Assembly (NCBI GenBank): GCA_003427395.1
Contig: BFEA01000553.1
Span: 369,675-413,024 of the forward strand
Direction of reading: 5' to 3'
DNA: 43,350 bases
From: Chara braunii
Taxonomy: Eukaryota > Streptophyta > Charophyceae > Charales > Characeae
Each line of letters begins with the position of its first letter. The first letter of the stretch is position 1. Shown here in pieces: positions 1 through 9,155 of this stretch. A program made the position numbers and the translations under genes. The notes under the pieces are model-generated. The model was not told where the DNA came from. It saw only the letters and a list, made by a program, of their open reading frames with translations, and did no database searches.

Positions 1-131
1 GGTACAAGTCTGCCAGTTCTTATGGTGGGCATCAAATTGAGCAGAGTTATCAGTTGGTGGGTACCACGTACCAGTTTGCCAGTTTTCATGGTGGGTGTCC
101 AATTGACCAGAGTTATCAGTTGGTTGGTACC
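1..131. repeat. 66-bp direct repeat, about two copies
   Basis: The unit starting at 2 (gtacaagtctgccag) recurs at 68 (gtaccagtttgccag). The following 'atggtgggygtc' and 'gagttatcagttggt' segments keep the same 66-bp spacing. Further ggtaccaggtacc duplications run to about 180. No gene is visible. Confidence 0.8.
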
Positions 132-309
132 AGGTACCAGGTACCAATTGTTGGTTTGTACCAGGTACCAGGTTGCCCGTTTTCGCAGTGGCAGTGCAGT
201 GTGTCTGCCACCTTGAGCACAGCGCGAAGTTCAAGGAACATCTGTTCCTGGTCCGCTTGGTCTGCAGAAGAGATCATATGCCTCATGGAGTGCGGAGAAT
301 CGAGGTGCG

Positions 310-934
310 GAGGCAATCAACGGACCGATCTGGAGCTTGTATGGAGAAACGCGGTGTGGAGAACAGCGTAGCTATAAGGAGAAGAGAATAGCTGTATGGA
401 GAGTAGTTGTAGGGAGAACAGTTCTGCTGAGAAATGGGAAGGATTGCTGTGTACATAGTATCTGGATGATGTGAAGGTGTACGATGAGGGGACGAGGACA
501 AGGTTGATCTTTGGTCTCCGGCGCGGGTAGTTGAGGCTGGATGACAACGTCGTGATCAGGAAGCAGGGATCCCAATCAGTGGTCAGCAGCTGTGATGGAA
601 AGGTGGGAGGCGGATATTATGTCCATTGAAATGTTTAGGGAGATGTAGAAGTGTGTCACTGTATGGCGAGTCCGATGTCGTTTTCCATTCCACCGAAGGC
701 GAACGAACGCATGTATTATCTTGCATCTCGTCGAGTCTTCTGCATGGTTCCCAATCTCCGATACTCGGCAGGGCAATGATCTTTATTCTTATGAGAAAGG
801 TAACAAAAAAAAAAAAAAGAAAAAAAAAAGGTAACAAAGAATTGCTGGCTCGTATCGTACATTGCGTACATGCCGGCGATTTCGTACCGTCAGTTGTGTA
901 GAGGCAATCAACGGACTGATCCGGAGCTTGTATG
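310..934. repeat. Direct repeat pair of about 34 bp flanking non-coding DNA
   Basis: Positions 310-343 and 901-934 share the sequence beginning gaggcaatcaacgga and ending ggagcttgtatg with about three differences. The roughly 560 bp between them has no convincing coding frame. The pair could be remnants of a repeat end or of two copies of one element. Confidence 0.5.
796..838 (+). mobile_element. A-tract insertion flanked by direct repeats
   Basis: An A14-G-A9 tract (805-829) lies between two copies of aaaggtaac. It looks like an extremely truncated retroposed poly(A) tail with its target-site duplication. Replication slippage is the alternative. Confidence 0.4.
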
Positions 935-1339
935 TTGTATCGACTTGTATGTCGATTTTATTAGAAAGTGGGGTTGGCTAGGTGTGGGAAACGGAACTGG
1001 GAAACAGACTGACAAATCGGAACGCCTGTATGTATGTGTAAAGATGATGGGATGGTTTTGAAGGTCTTTTTTTTCAAATAGGGATAATTTGCAAAATACC
1101 CCCATAAGTTTAGATTGTTGCCAAAATGCCCCTAAAAGATGTGACTTTGCAGTTCTTTGGATACTACAATTGCATCAAGCGGGTGGGTGGTGTTTTTGCA
1201 ATGGAGGAATTCTTGTGCTACTGTGAATGTCGATTGTATCATTGTGATGATTCCCCTAAACTGTTGGGGTTTGGGGTCCTCTGGTTTTGAACCTGGGTTT
1301 AAACCACCAGTACCCTGGGGAGCCTGTGCGCATACGTCC

Positions 1340-2016
1340 TTTTTTTTTTTTTTTTGGTGGGGGGGAGGTTGGGGGTGGTGGTTCCCCTACCTGCCTACCT
1401 GAGTTTTCCGAATCTTTGGAAGGACATAGGGCCTCGCTCCCCTACGCAACACTCCATATGTATCTGGAGCTTATAGTTGTCCTGATACATTCAAAATGTC
1501 GGACTTGTCTGAAAGGACCTGATCCAGAAAACGAGTCCAAATGTAATTAGAATGTGCAGTCGTGGAGCGAGGCCCACCTTGGAACCAACAGCGCTTTGTA
1601 TCAATTGCGTTTTTTTTTTTTTTTTTCACATTCTCATTGTTGTCTTGTCACCGGTTTTTAGTTTTTTCGGTCGCCTTTCAGGTTTTCTTGTTTTCTTGTT
1701 TTCTTTCCCTTTTAGGGAAAATTTATGAATGCCCTTGAAGATGATGGAAATGCTGCAACACTCCTGCAAGATGTGAGTGGAACGAATGGCCGTCTGGCAA
1801 ATGCCAAATTTTATCAAATGCCCTGCACCCATCATCTTTGCGACATGCAAGTTTTGGAAATGCCCCTGTTCCAGCAGATTTTCAAGCGCGCAATTGGCCA
1901 TCTGCGGAGAGGGTTGGAATCCAAATCTCCGCACCTGCATGGGAGGGGTACAACACAACGACATTTGTGGAATAGGGCATGGTTTTCTACCCAAATCTTT
2001 TTTTTTTTTTTTTTTT
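1340..2016 (-). mobile_element. Retroposon debris with three long T tracts
   Basis: T16 (1340-1355), T17 (1610-1626) and T19 (1998-2016) are the expected plus-strand image of poly(A) tails inserted on the minus strand. The overlapping open frames between them show no recognisable domain. I read this as nested, severely truncated retroposons rather than genes. Confidence 0.45.
1429..1575. mobile_element. Small foldback element with GGGCCTCGCTCC ends
   Basis: GGGCCTCGCTCC at 1429-1440 is perfectly inverted at 1564-1575 (GGAGCGAGGCCC), giving a unit of about 147 bp. The same terminal motif occurs in the element at 5302-5395 and, as one end, at 7601. This supports a short non-autonomous (MITE-like) family. 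Confidence 0.45.
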
Positions 2017-2832
2017 ATCACTACTCTTTTCATTTTTTTGAGAAAAGCCCTTGTGTAAGCCCTCTATCCCGGCTGTGGTGCGAGAACCACCAGAATCGAG
2101 GTTATAGTTGTTGGGCTGCTCCATTTATTGGTGGGGAGCGGCACCTGCTGGAAACCGGGCCCATCACCACCCTTCGGTTCATCGGGCCTGGTCAATTCCA
2201 GGTTCCCTGTCATTGCTATATCGGACCCATACTGTGGTCCCATAGACCCTATACCCTTCCACTACTCTTCGCAAACCCTGACCGCCCTCAGGTCTATTAG
2301 GCCTAGTGAATTCCAGATCTCCGCAGCCCCCCAATTCATTGTTACTATGTCTGTTGCCCACACCCTAAACCCTTTGGAAACCCTCCCAAAACCCGGAATT
2401 GCAGGCTGTCATATCTGTCGTTCACCACCCTTTCGTCCAAAATCTTCTTAGCTAGGCTACTTGGCTTGCTGGGCTGTGCAGCCCTGGCAAGTCACCTGGG
2501 ATGCACCTGCACGCGGCCATCCATGCAGGCAAGAATCAGCCCTTTTTTTTTGGAGGGGGGGGGGGGGGGGGGGGGGAGGGGTTTTCTGCGCATGGCCAGA
2601 GGAGAGGATCCCAAGTCCGGGCTCCTTTCTTTTTCCGTGTATTGGCTGTCAAGGGGGGGAAGGGGGCCATAACTTGGTGGTTAAGGGGCTAAGGAGTTTG
2701 AAGGGGGGTGCCTTAGTCTGATTGTGTTGTTTTCTTAACATGCCACGATTTTAGGAAACATACGGGCCACCACTGGAGCGCCCAAATTCATCCGGTGACT
2801 AGGAATGTTTCTACTCCATTTTTTTTGGCGGC
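2017..2832. other. No gene seen; G22 tract
   Basis: I see no supported gene here. A T9 run is followed by an uninterrupted G22 run (2555-2576), a likely G-quadruplex former and a likely assembly hazard. A weak duplication links about 2178-2220 and about 2290-2345, where 'ggcctrgt.aattcca' recurs. Confidence 0.5.
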
Positions 2833-2888
2833 CAATAGCTGGGCCAAGTACCGGTGGTTTAAGCCACCAGTACTTGGACTAGCTATTG
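2833..2888. repeat. Long imperfect palindrome (hairpin)
   Basis: The outer arms CAATAGCT (2833-2840) and AGCTATTG (2881-2888) pair perfectly. The inner arms CCAAGTACCGGTGG (2844-2857) and CCACCAGTACTTGG (2864-2877) pair with one mismatch around a TTTAAG loop. That makes roughly 22 paired bases per arm, separated by a small internal loop. Confidence 0.8.
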
Positions 2889-3270
2889 ATGCCGAGCCTG
2901 AATATGCCATGCGCCCCAAGCTTTTGCCGAGCCTGGAGGAGGCGGGAACAGGTAGGGGACATTTTTTTTATTGGCACAGGTACTGCCCCTTATGCTGGAC
3001 CTGCAGCCAACAGCTGGTATGAAATGGGGCAGCCATTTTCACTCGTGCATCAGCCCAGGCCGGCCCACGAGTGCAGTCAGATACATTCTGGAAACAGAAG
3101 CGTGAGAAAAAAACAGAAAAAGAAACGACGGAAGCATTGACTGCTCTCTCATGGGGAGCACATCAGAAACGGCCAACAATCTTCTTCCAGGAAACGTCCC
3201 GTGACACGTCAGCAGGGGTAGTGCCAGCCGAGGGATTACATGGTGTAGAACTGTGTGTGTGGCGCAGCTA

Positions 3271-3789
3271 ATGGGGGGAGAGATGGATTTGGTAGGGAGG
3301 TTACAACAACAAGCAGAAGAATGGATTGCCACACTGGAGGAGGGATGTAAGCAGATGCAGACGATAGTGGGATTGCTTATGCAGTGGCAGCATGAAGGGG
3401 GGGAGATCGATGGGGGAGCGATCTCGATGGACCAGTGGTTGGAAGATAGGATTCAGGAGTTGTTGGACATCATATGGGAGCTGGAGGATGGGCCGGATCC
3501 CTGGCTTCACGTCTACATCGACTGGAGTCGGGCGGATGATAGGTTGGCTGCTTGCAGAGCCCTCTTCACATTGGGGCGGGATCTGCGCAATCAGATGGAG
3601 TATCGCTATGGACTGTTGGCAGATGAAGATGATTGCGGTGAAAACACAGATAACAGTAACAACATCAGTTACAGCGACATCAAGGACTGGGAGGATGTCA
3701 ATAATAACAAGGATGGGGGGGGCGACGTCCATGGCTGCAGCATGATGGGAGCAGTACGGCAGGGGGACGTGGAAGATAATGGACACGCC

Positions 3790-3825
<36 letters not shown>

Positions 3826-4323
3826 ATCAACTATAGCGATGGTGCGCAGGGATTGGGATTGGGCGAAATGGGTGAAGGGGGTGCGAAGGATGACAGTAAC
3901 ATCAACAACGATGACGAGAACAACACCAACGCCAACGCCAACAACAACAACAACAATATCATCAACAATGATTGCGACGATGGAGGCTACGACAGCCATG
4001 GGATCGCCGGGAAAGAGAGGGGAGATGGGGGGGGCGACGTCCACGGCTGCAGCATGACGGGAGTGATATTGCAGGTGGATGAGGAAGACAATGGAGCTGT
4101 CAACAACAACAACAACAACATCTACACCAACAGCGGCCATCATGTCAGCGGCATGCTCAGCAGCAAGGTGTGTGCATCTGCTTTTGCCAGCTGTATGGAG
4201 GGTGAGGGGAGGGGATTGGCTGAGGTCGATAGGGAAGGGATGGGGGTTGGAAGAAATGGACTGATGATTTCCCCCTCCCTCGAACCCTACCATTTTGGCT
4301 GGCATCGGGTTGGGATAGGATAG
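3271..4323 (+). CDS. Asparagine-rich hypothetical protein, 350 aa
   Basis: I do not recognise this protein. It is the longest uninterrupted ATG-started frame without retroelement motifs. The start is the first ATG; the frame extends six codons upstream only through a GTG. Residues 1-130 are rich in Leu, Trp, Glu and Gln and look helical or coiled-coil (for example LVGRLQQQAEEW and EDRIQELLDIIWELE). The remainder is low complexity, with runs of Asn encoded by AAC repeats, Gly-rich stretches and many Asp and Glu residues. A 104-codon in-frame duplication is visible: the block containing GGGDVHGCSM occurs near residues 150 and 254, each followed by a poly-Asn tract. No signal peptide or membrane segment is seen. 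The intact frame despite long repeats argues for a real or recently functional gene. A fortuitous frame in a repeat remains possible. The minus-strand open frame here is poly-Val from the same AAC repeats and is a shadow. Confidence 0.5.
3790..3832. repeat. (AAC)n microsatellite
   Basis: About 14 consecutive AAC units encode a poly-asparagine run inside the 350-aa frame. Shorter AAC runs sit near 3940-3960 and 4102-4122. Length changes in units of three would not break the frame. Confidence 0.9.
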
Positions 4324-4570
4324 TTGCCTCTCCCCACCCCCTTGGTCGGGTGGGGTTGCCCGGTCCGCAACCTCATTGAGGGAGGGGGTGGGTCGCCCCT
4401 CAGGTGGTGTGATTGCCTGCTAGGGATGTGGGATACAAGTTCTGATTTGGGTCTCCTCCCCTTTCGCAGGTGAGTAATCAATCCCTCTGCTCTTTTTCAA
4501 GATACAGGAAGGACTGTATTGCTTCTGTGATTGGACAAATGTCATGTGTGTCTGACTCCTCGCCTGAAAG
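4324..4570. other. No gene seen downstream of the Asn-rich frame
   Basis: This stretch is pyrimidine-rich and G-rich and has no supported coding frame. A tract ending in tttcgcag followed by gtgagt (4460-4475) resembles splice signals, but nothing confirms an intron. Confidence 0.4.
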
Positions 4571-5123
4571 GATTGCTGTCTCATTTTGGTTGCGAGGCTC
4601 TATAGATCAGATCGATAGGGACGCTGGGCTCGTCTTCCAGCACATACAGTCAGACCATGGCACTAGGACGCTGGACCTGATTTCCAGCACATATAGTTTC
4701 ATCATTTGGATAGGGTTGCTAGTCACAGTGCTGGACTACACATTACATCAGGATTAGGGTTTCGCCTGATCGGATTGCTGTCCCGTTTTGTTTGCGAGGC
4801 TCTATAGATCAGATTGACAGGGATGCTGGACTCTTTTTCCAGCACATACCATGGCACAAGGACGCTGGACCTGATGTCCAGCAGATATATTTTCATCATT
4901 TGTATAGGATTAGGGTTTCACCTGATAGGATTGCTGTCTCGTTTGTTTGCGAGGTTCTATATACCAGATTGACAGGGATGCTGGACTCTTTTTCCAGCAC
5001 ATACATTCACACCATGGCACAAGGACGCTGGACCTGATTTCCAGCAGATATATTTTCATCATTTGTATAGGGACGCTGGACCCGATTTCCAGCAGGTGTA
5101 GCTCCCCACCAATTGATGGAGCC
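4571..5123 (+). repeat. Tandem array of a LINE 3'-end hairpin module
   Basis: Three diverged units start at gattgctgtc (4571, 4773, 4929; spacing 202 and 156 bp). Each contains gaggctctatagatcag followed by hairpins of the form GGAYGCTGGA-loop-TCCAGCA. Seven hairpins are present, at 4619, 4666, 4821, 4860, 4976, 5023 and 5071. The last continues into 'gtgtagctccccaccaattgatggagc', which matches the 3' ends of insertions at 5534, 34235 and 42012. The array therefore grew from a LINE or LINE-mobilised 3' tail. Confidence 0.75.
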
Positions 5124-5192
5124 TTCGACGCTGGGGCCTACTTACCGGGGATGCTCTTATCACCTCGCTAAGTAGGTTTCCCATATACGAAG

Positions 5193-5194
<2 letters not shown>

Positions 5195-5218
<24 letters not shown>
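5195..5218 (+). repeat. Poly(A) tract A24
   Basis: This is a retroposon tail about 70 bp past the last LINE 3'-end module of the preceding array. It probably marks the end of that insertion. Confidence 0.6.
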
Positions 5219-5223
<5 letters not shown>

Positions 5224-5301
5224 AGGGAAAAAGGATACAAAGTGCCCTCAGTGCTGTCAGAGGCCCGCCTCTCACGGCGGGCAGAACGAAGAGCTCAGTT
5301 C

Positions 5302-5395
5302 GGCCTCGCTCCACTACTCCCCACATGTATATTTCCATCTTCCAACAGAGGATTCAGTCTCGGTTTGCAAGTTTGGATGGTAGTGGAGTGAGGTC
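5302..5395. mobile_element. Small foldback element, GGCCTCGCTCCACTAC ends
   Basis: 5302-5317 (GGCCTCGCTCCACTAC) and 5380-5395 (GTAGTGGAGTGAGGTC) are inverted with 14 of 16 bases matching. The left end continues into ctccccacatg, which is repeated at 7601-7628. It has no coding capacity and is MITE-like in size (about 94 bp). Confidence 0.5.
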
Positions 5396-5473
5396 ATCAA
5401 TGCTGGCAGGGGGAGGTCCCCTCAATTTTTCTTAAAAAAAAGACCCTAAGGCTTGTTGAAGCTGTAAATGTCC

Positions 5474-5491
5474 TTTTTTTTTTTTTTTTTT
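5474..5491 (-). repeat. T18 tract
   Basis: This is probably the poly(A) tail of a minus-strand retroposed fragment. The flanks (aaatgtcc to the left, and caaatgtcc again at 5521) may be part of a target-site duplication. Confidence 0.4.
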
Positions 5492-5533
5492 GAAAAGTCC
5501 ATGGTATTGTAGAGGCCAATCAAATGTCCTTAT

Positions 5534-5607
5534 GGGACGCTGGACCCGGTTTCCAGCACGTGCTGCTCCCCATGAATAGATAGGAGCATTTGTTCAAAAA
5601 AAAAAAA
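5534..5607 (+). mobile_element. Truncated LINE 3' end with A tail
   Basis: This is the conserved 3' module: GGGACGCTGGA, loop, TCCAGCA, then tgctgctcccc, gagcatttgttc and an A tail. The same module closes insertions at 34235-34304 and 42012-42099. The body of the element is missing, as expected of a 5'-truncated insertion. Confidence 0.7.
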
Positions 5608-6330
5608 GCGAAAAAAAGAAAAGAGAAAAAAAAGCGAGAGGCCCTTTATCTGCCCATGTTGCCCTGCTCTTCTTCTTCTTCTTTGTTTTCTTGTGCCTCC
5701 GTGATTCGCTTCAGCCAAGTCAGATCACCAATCAGAGCAGCAGCATAACGTTTTCTTCGGAGCAACAGTAGTGAGCGAGGAGATTGGCCAGTCGACGGTC
5801 TACTCCAACAGAAGCCGAAGGGAAAGACCGAGCTGAAGGGGAAAGAATGGGTAGTGCTATTCTCGCATCACAAGCCATGGTGGGCCAAGGGAAGGTGTAA
5901 CTTGTGGAGGAAGGCAGGAGGAGGAGAAGAGTGAATGAGCAACAGATCGGATCTCTTGCAATCAAAGCAGAAAAGAAAAAAAAAGTGAAAGAAATTTCTC
6001 TCTCAGCCAGTCTACACGAGTAGGTGGTCGGGAATATGTAGTGTGAAGTTGCAGCTCAGAGTCACTGCTCTCCTGATAAACGCTGTCCTGATAAATGCCC
6101 AACCTTGGGACAACGCGCACACAAACAATTGTGAGGGACGCAGGGCCCTGTTCCCTGCTCGTATAATACATTTGAAGCTTCTTTTTTTCCAGGGGGAGGG
6201 GTAATCGGGAAGGCACAGCGATTGCCCACTCAGATGATGCTTGGTCCCTCTGCTACCGGCTGCCCTGGCCGGTGTCCCCCACTGGGGGGTTCCCTGAAGG
6301 CAATATCAGATTACGCACAAGATTGAATTT
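5608..6330. repeat. Non-coding; one dispersed repeat (6126-6160)
   Basis: No gene is supported. On the minus strand 6126-6160 reads as gagcagggaacagggccc, then tgcgtccctcacaattg. This closely matches plus-strand 39981-40016 (aagcagggaaccgggccc, then ggcgtcccttacaaaatt), so both are copies of one dispersed element in opposite orientation. Confidence 0.5.
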
Positions 6331-7560
6331 ACCTGGGCTGGTCAGTCTGATGATAATACGGGGCTCGGCACACAGCCTTTCGAAATGTGCCAAATAGACG
6401 CAGCATCTTCGCCACACAGGCTTTTAAAGCAAGTGCCATCGAAAAAGTTTCGAAAGGTGTCAGATAGTTCCGCATCAAAAGTCGTTTAGAAGGAGCACGA
6501 TTCTCCCGCCTGTCACCATGACAAGCATTTCTTCAAAAGCCCAAGAGCTCGCCACACAGGCTGTTGAGTTTCGACAGCTGTCAGAAAAAATTCAAAAGTC
6601 TGGCGGTCGACAGTGTACCCCCCCTTCGCCACACAGGCTGTCGAGGGCAAGGTTTCTGGTCATGGCCACCTTTCGACAGGGCACAGGTGTCACGGAACAG
6701 TCCCTGACAATGGAAATTCGGACGCAATTCTCGAAAGGCAGGTGGGGCACTTTCGGATTCCCGTCTCCTGCAGGCAGGAGGGGGAGGAAACGAATGGGGG
6801 AGGGTGGCTGACACTGGCTGTCGAGCGTACCATTCTGACACGTGTCGAAATTTTCTTGAGCCTCAAGTCTTGGAAAGTCTGTGTGGCGATGCAAAATTGT
6901 TAAAAAGCTGGTTTTCTACAGCCTGTGTGGTGAGCCTCTGGGCCTCCTGCACTACACTAGACACATGAAAAAATTCAAGAGTATGTCTAGCGCTGTCAGA
7001 CTCCTGGTTTGGCATCAAGTGCTGTCGTCGCTGCACTTACTCTGGACTCTCGACTCGTGAGAATTCCTGACTGTCTGACAGAAGTTCGAGAAACTGAAAA
7101 GAGACTACACGACATCCTCGACAGGGCAGCGATGATTTGTCCACCGAGACCGGAGACCAACTCTCAAATTTGCAAACCGCACGAAGGGTCCGGTGGGCCT
7201 CATTTGAAAAAAAAACCCCCTGCAGGCAGGAACTGTGGAAGCGTCAAGAGCTCGTCCAAAGGGCCGTTTTTGACACCTCTTGACAAGCCGGATCGAGAGC
7301 AGTTTTCCACAGTTAGTGCAACCATGACTCACTCTCCATGTTTTGGAGAGCGAATCTGACAACTCTTGAATGGAAATTCAGGACGGGGCGTCAAGAGTTA
7401 GTGCAGAGGTGATGACCTCTTGATTTCTCAAGATTCAAGAGTAGTGCAGCGAGGCCTCTGTGTGGTGAAGAAAAAATGCCGAAGACTCCACTTTCGACAT
7501 TGGTGTGGCGAGGCCCCAAGAGTGGTCTTTTGAAAAGTCCCACTCGAAACAGCCTATTGG
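6331..7560. mobile_element. Composite of nested short inverted repeats, TGTGTGGCGAGGCC family
   Basis: Variants of cgccacacaggctgtcgag and its complement recur at about 6408, 6552, 6626, 6880, 6922, 7465 and 7503, mixed with ctttcgacag and ctcttgacaa motifs. The open frames across it overlap on both strands and match no known domain. I read it as layered non-autonomous element ends rather than genes. Confidence 0.45.
6566..6667 (+). repeat. Dispersed repeat; inverted copy at 35470-35583
   Basis: Starting gagtttcgacagctgtcag and ending ctggtcatggcca, this stretch of about 102 bp is the reverse complement of 35470-35583, with scattered differences and small indels. It shows that the two ends of the window share an element family. 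Confidence 0.75.
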
Positions 7561-7600
7561 CAAAAAAAAGAAGATGAAAAAGGGGGTATTAGAAGTAGAA

Positions 7601-7656
7601 GGGCCTGACTCCACTACTCTCCACATGCACAAAATACTTTTTTTTTTTTTTTTTTT
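7601..7656. repeat. Foldback end copy plus T19 tract
   Basis: 7601-7628 (gggcctgactccactac, then tctccacatg) matches the left end of the 5302 element. A T19 tract (7638-7656) follows directly. A minus-strand retroposon tail appears to abut the gypsy element that starts immediately after it. Confidence 0.45.
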
Positions 7657-7665
7657 CTTTTTTAT

Positions 7666-7884
7666 ATGGTCCGAGGAATCGATTACGAGGCATGTTGGAT
7701 AGCTGCTGCTGAGTATGTTCTGGATGAAAGGCTGTTGCTGAGACAACGAGGGAAGAAAGTGACTTGGAGTATCCTGCCTAGAGGGTTTGAGAGATTCCCA
7801 AGTCCGCCTGTGCCCGCTAGCTTCTGCGACGGAAAGGACTGGGGACCAATCCTCAACGCGGTACTTAGGGACCGAGTGTGGTGA
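7666..7884 (+). pseudogene. Pre-gag frame A, C-terminal part
   Basis: There is no ATG near the left end and the T tract cuts the frame, so this is the tail of a longer frame. Its end contains WSILPRGFERFPSPPVPASF, then CDGKDW and LNAVLR. This is clearly similar to frame C (FERLPS, FADRRDW) and frame E (FDRFPEP, FTDGRN). The frame stops with TGA (7882-7884). After GCT the same frame continues from ATG 7888 as frame B. The arrangement stop-Ala-Met-Ser is repeated at the D-to-E junction. The function is unknown. Confidence 0.5.
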
Positions 7885-7887
7885 GCT

Positions 7888-8223
7888 ATGTCAAGAGATG
7901 TCTACACTCCTGATGACGGAGAGATTTTCTGCTTCGAGGTCTATCTAGATGAGCAACGAGCGACTGTCATTGGGGCCGTGAGAGGATGCGACACTAGACT
8001 GGGTAGGCATGACGAGATTGGCATGGTGTAACACTACCTTGAGCTTATGCGAGCGGCTGCTTTTAGAGCAATTACGGACCAGACTAAGATTAAACATTTG
8101 CTGAACTGCAAGAGTTCGGATGGCAGGAGAGTGATGCTACATGCGAGGGATGAGACCATCCTATCTAGACAGCGTCCTGCGAATGGTCTGGATAGAGGCG
8201 CTAGAGGCAGCCCAAGGCAATGA
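7888..8223 (+). pseudogene. Pre-gag frame B, one internal stop
   Basis: The 111-codon frame from ATG 7888 begins MSRDVYTPDDGEIFCFEVYL and is broken by TAA at 8029-8031. It is in the same frame as A. Its GEIFCFEV stretch resembles GGVFSYKI of frame E. Its segment around RATVIGAV and HDEIGMV resembles an unlabelled frame at about 8737-8862 (RKLVGFLE, KYGEIM). Its TGA (8221-8223) overlaps the ATG at 8220 by four bases (ATGA). Unknown protein; no membrane segment seen. Confidence 0.4.
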
Positions 8224-8744
8224 TACTGGAATGTGAAAACTCTATGTCAACTGCGACTGTGACCATTGATAGAGGATGGTTAGATAAAGTAATTGAGACT
8301 GACAATCCGTTCGAGATATTGAGACACGACATTTGTAAGGAAGGGCGTTCAGTATTTTATGTTCCAGTGGTCAAATTTCTCAAGACCGACGAGCTTGACG
8401 TGAGGGTTTATGCTCAGGAAGGAGTAAAAGAAGAAGAAGGCTATTTAGCGTGTCTGAGGAGAGTATACATTCACCTCTCGAGGATAAGGGGACAACTTCG
8501 AAGCTTGCATGAGAAAGTGACTTGGGAGAAACGAGTCTGGCAATTTGAAAGACTCCCTAGTTTTCTGACTACGGATACCTTCGCTGACAGGAGAGACTGG
8601 GCGCCTCTTCTAGAAACTATTGCCGTGGTTGGCAAGACAAGAGAAAATGACATAGTCATGCGACCAAAGATGCTGTTTTTTTATACCTTTGTACGTCGAT
8701 TCGAAGTCCAGGACAAAGGATCTCCTGAATTTTCTATCACTTGA
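8220..8744 (+). CDS. Pre-gag frame C, unknown protein
   Basis: Two ATGs are possible: 8220, overlapping the previous stop, and 8244, which gives MSTATVTI like the MS starts of frames B and E. The core VPVVKFLKTDELDVRVY matches ILVVKFLDNDEYDIRSY in frame E. The later segment FERLPSFLTTDTFADRRDW matches frames A and E. The 174-aa product is soluble, charged and has no known motif. The last 30 residues run past the similarity and a frame change near 8735 is likely. It lies between gypsy frames on the same strand, so I assign it to the retroelement. Confidence 0.5.
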   Translation: MILECENSMSTATVTIDRGWLDKVIETDNPFEILRHDICKEGRSVFYVPVVKFLKTDELDVRVYAQEGVKEEEGYLACLRRVYIHLSRIRGQLRSLHEKVTWEKRVWQFERLPSFLTTDTFADRRDWAPLLETIAVVGKTRENDIVMRPKMLFFYTFVRRFEVQDKGSPEFSIT

Positions 8745-8822
8745 CAAAGGCAGAAAACTTGTTGGCTTCTTAGAGAGAAACTCGGTGAATGCAGGACTGA
8801 CTAAATATGGAGAAATTATGAG

Positions 8823-9152
8823 ATGGCGAAAGGCAATCGTGAAAGGCCGATTGGAGGTAACTTAGTAAGACAAGGGATAGATAAGGAGCTGACAAGACAA
8901 AAATCTGAGAAGGTGAGAGCCCTCATTCGCAGTTGGAGCCGTGAGAACCAATGCTTGTTAGGGACCTTGATTTGTAGGAGGGTTCGAGATCCAGTAACAG
9001 AGGTAGTAGAAATCAGGAGAGGCACGTCTTGCATCGACGAGGCCGAAGGTGAACTCTATATTGACACCGACGTCTATGGAGTAGAGGGGGAACACCAAGT
9101 CTATGATGAATATGAAAGGTTGAGAATGATACTAAGAGAAGTTAGGAATTAG
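8823..9152 (+). CDS. Pre-gag frame D, unknown 109-aa protein
   Basis: The frame runs from ATG 8823 to TAG 9150-9152. It is basic at the N-terminus (MAKGNRERP, many Arg and Lys) and acidic near the C-terminus (DEAEGELYIDTD). The same reading frame resumes after GCA at ATG 9156, giving the stop-Ala-Met-Ser junction also seen between A and B. I know of no domain match. A bicistronic readthrough or reinitiation layout is an inference from that repeated junction. Confidence 0.45.
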   Translation: MAKGNRERPIGGNLVRQGIDKELTRQKSEKVRALIRSWSRENQCLLGTLICRRVRDPVTEVVEIRRGTSCIDEAEGELYIDTDVYGVEGEHQVYDEYERLRMILREVRN

Positions 9153-9155
9153 GCA

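Noticed and set aside
3301-4305. A 334-codon minus-strand frame opposite the Asn-rich protein
   Set aside because: It is rich in Val runs that are simply the complement of the AAC repeats. The plus-strand frame has the better start and a non-repetitive N-terminal domain.
4453-4475. Pyrimidine tract with tttcgcag followed by gtgagt, resembling splice signals
   Set aside because: No matching donor, exon or reading frame continuation was found, and short splice-like strings are common.
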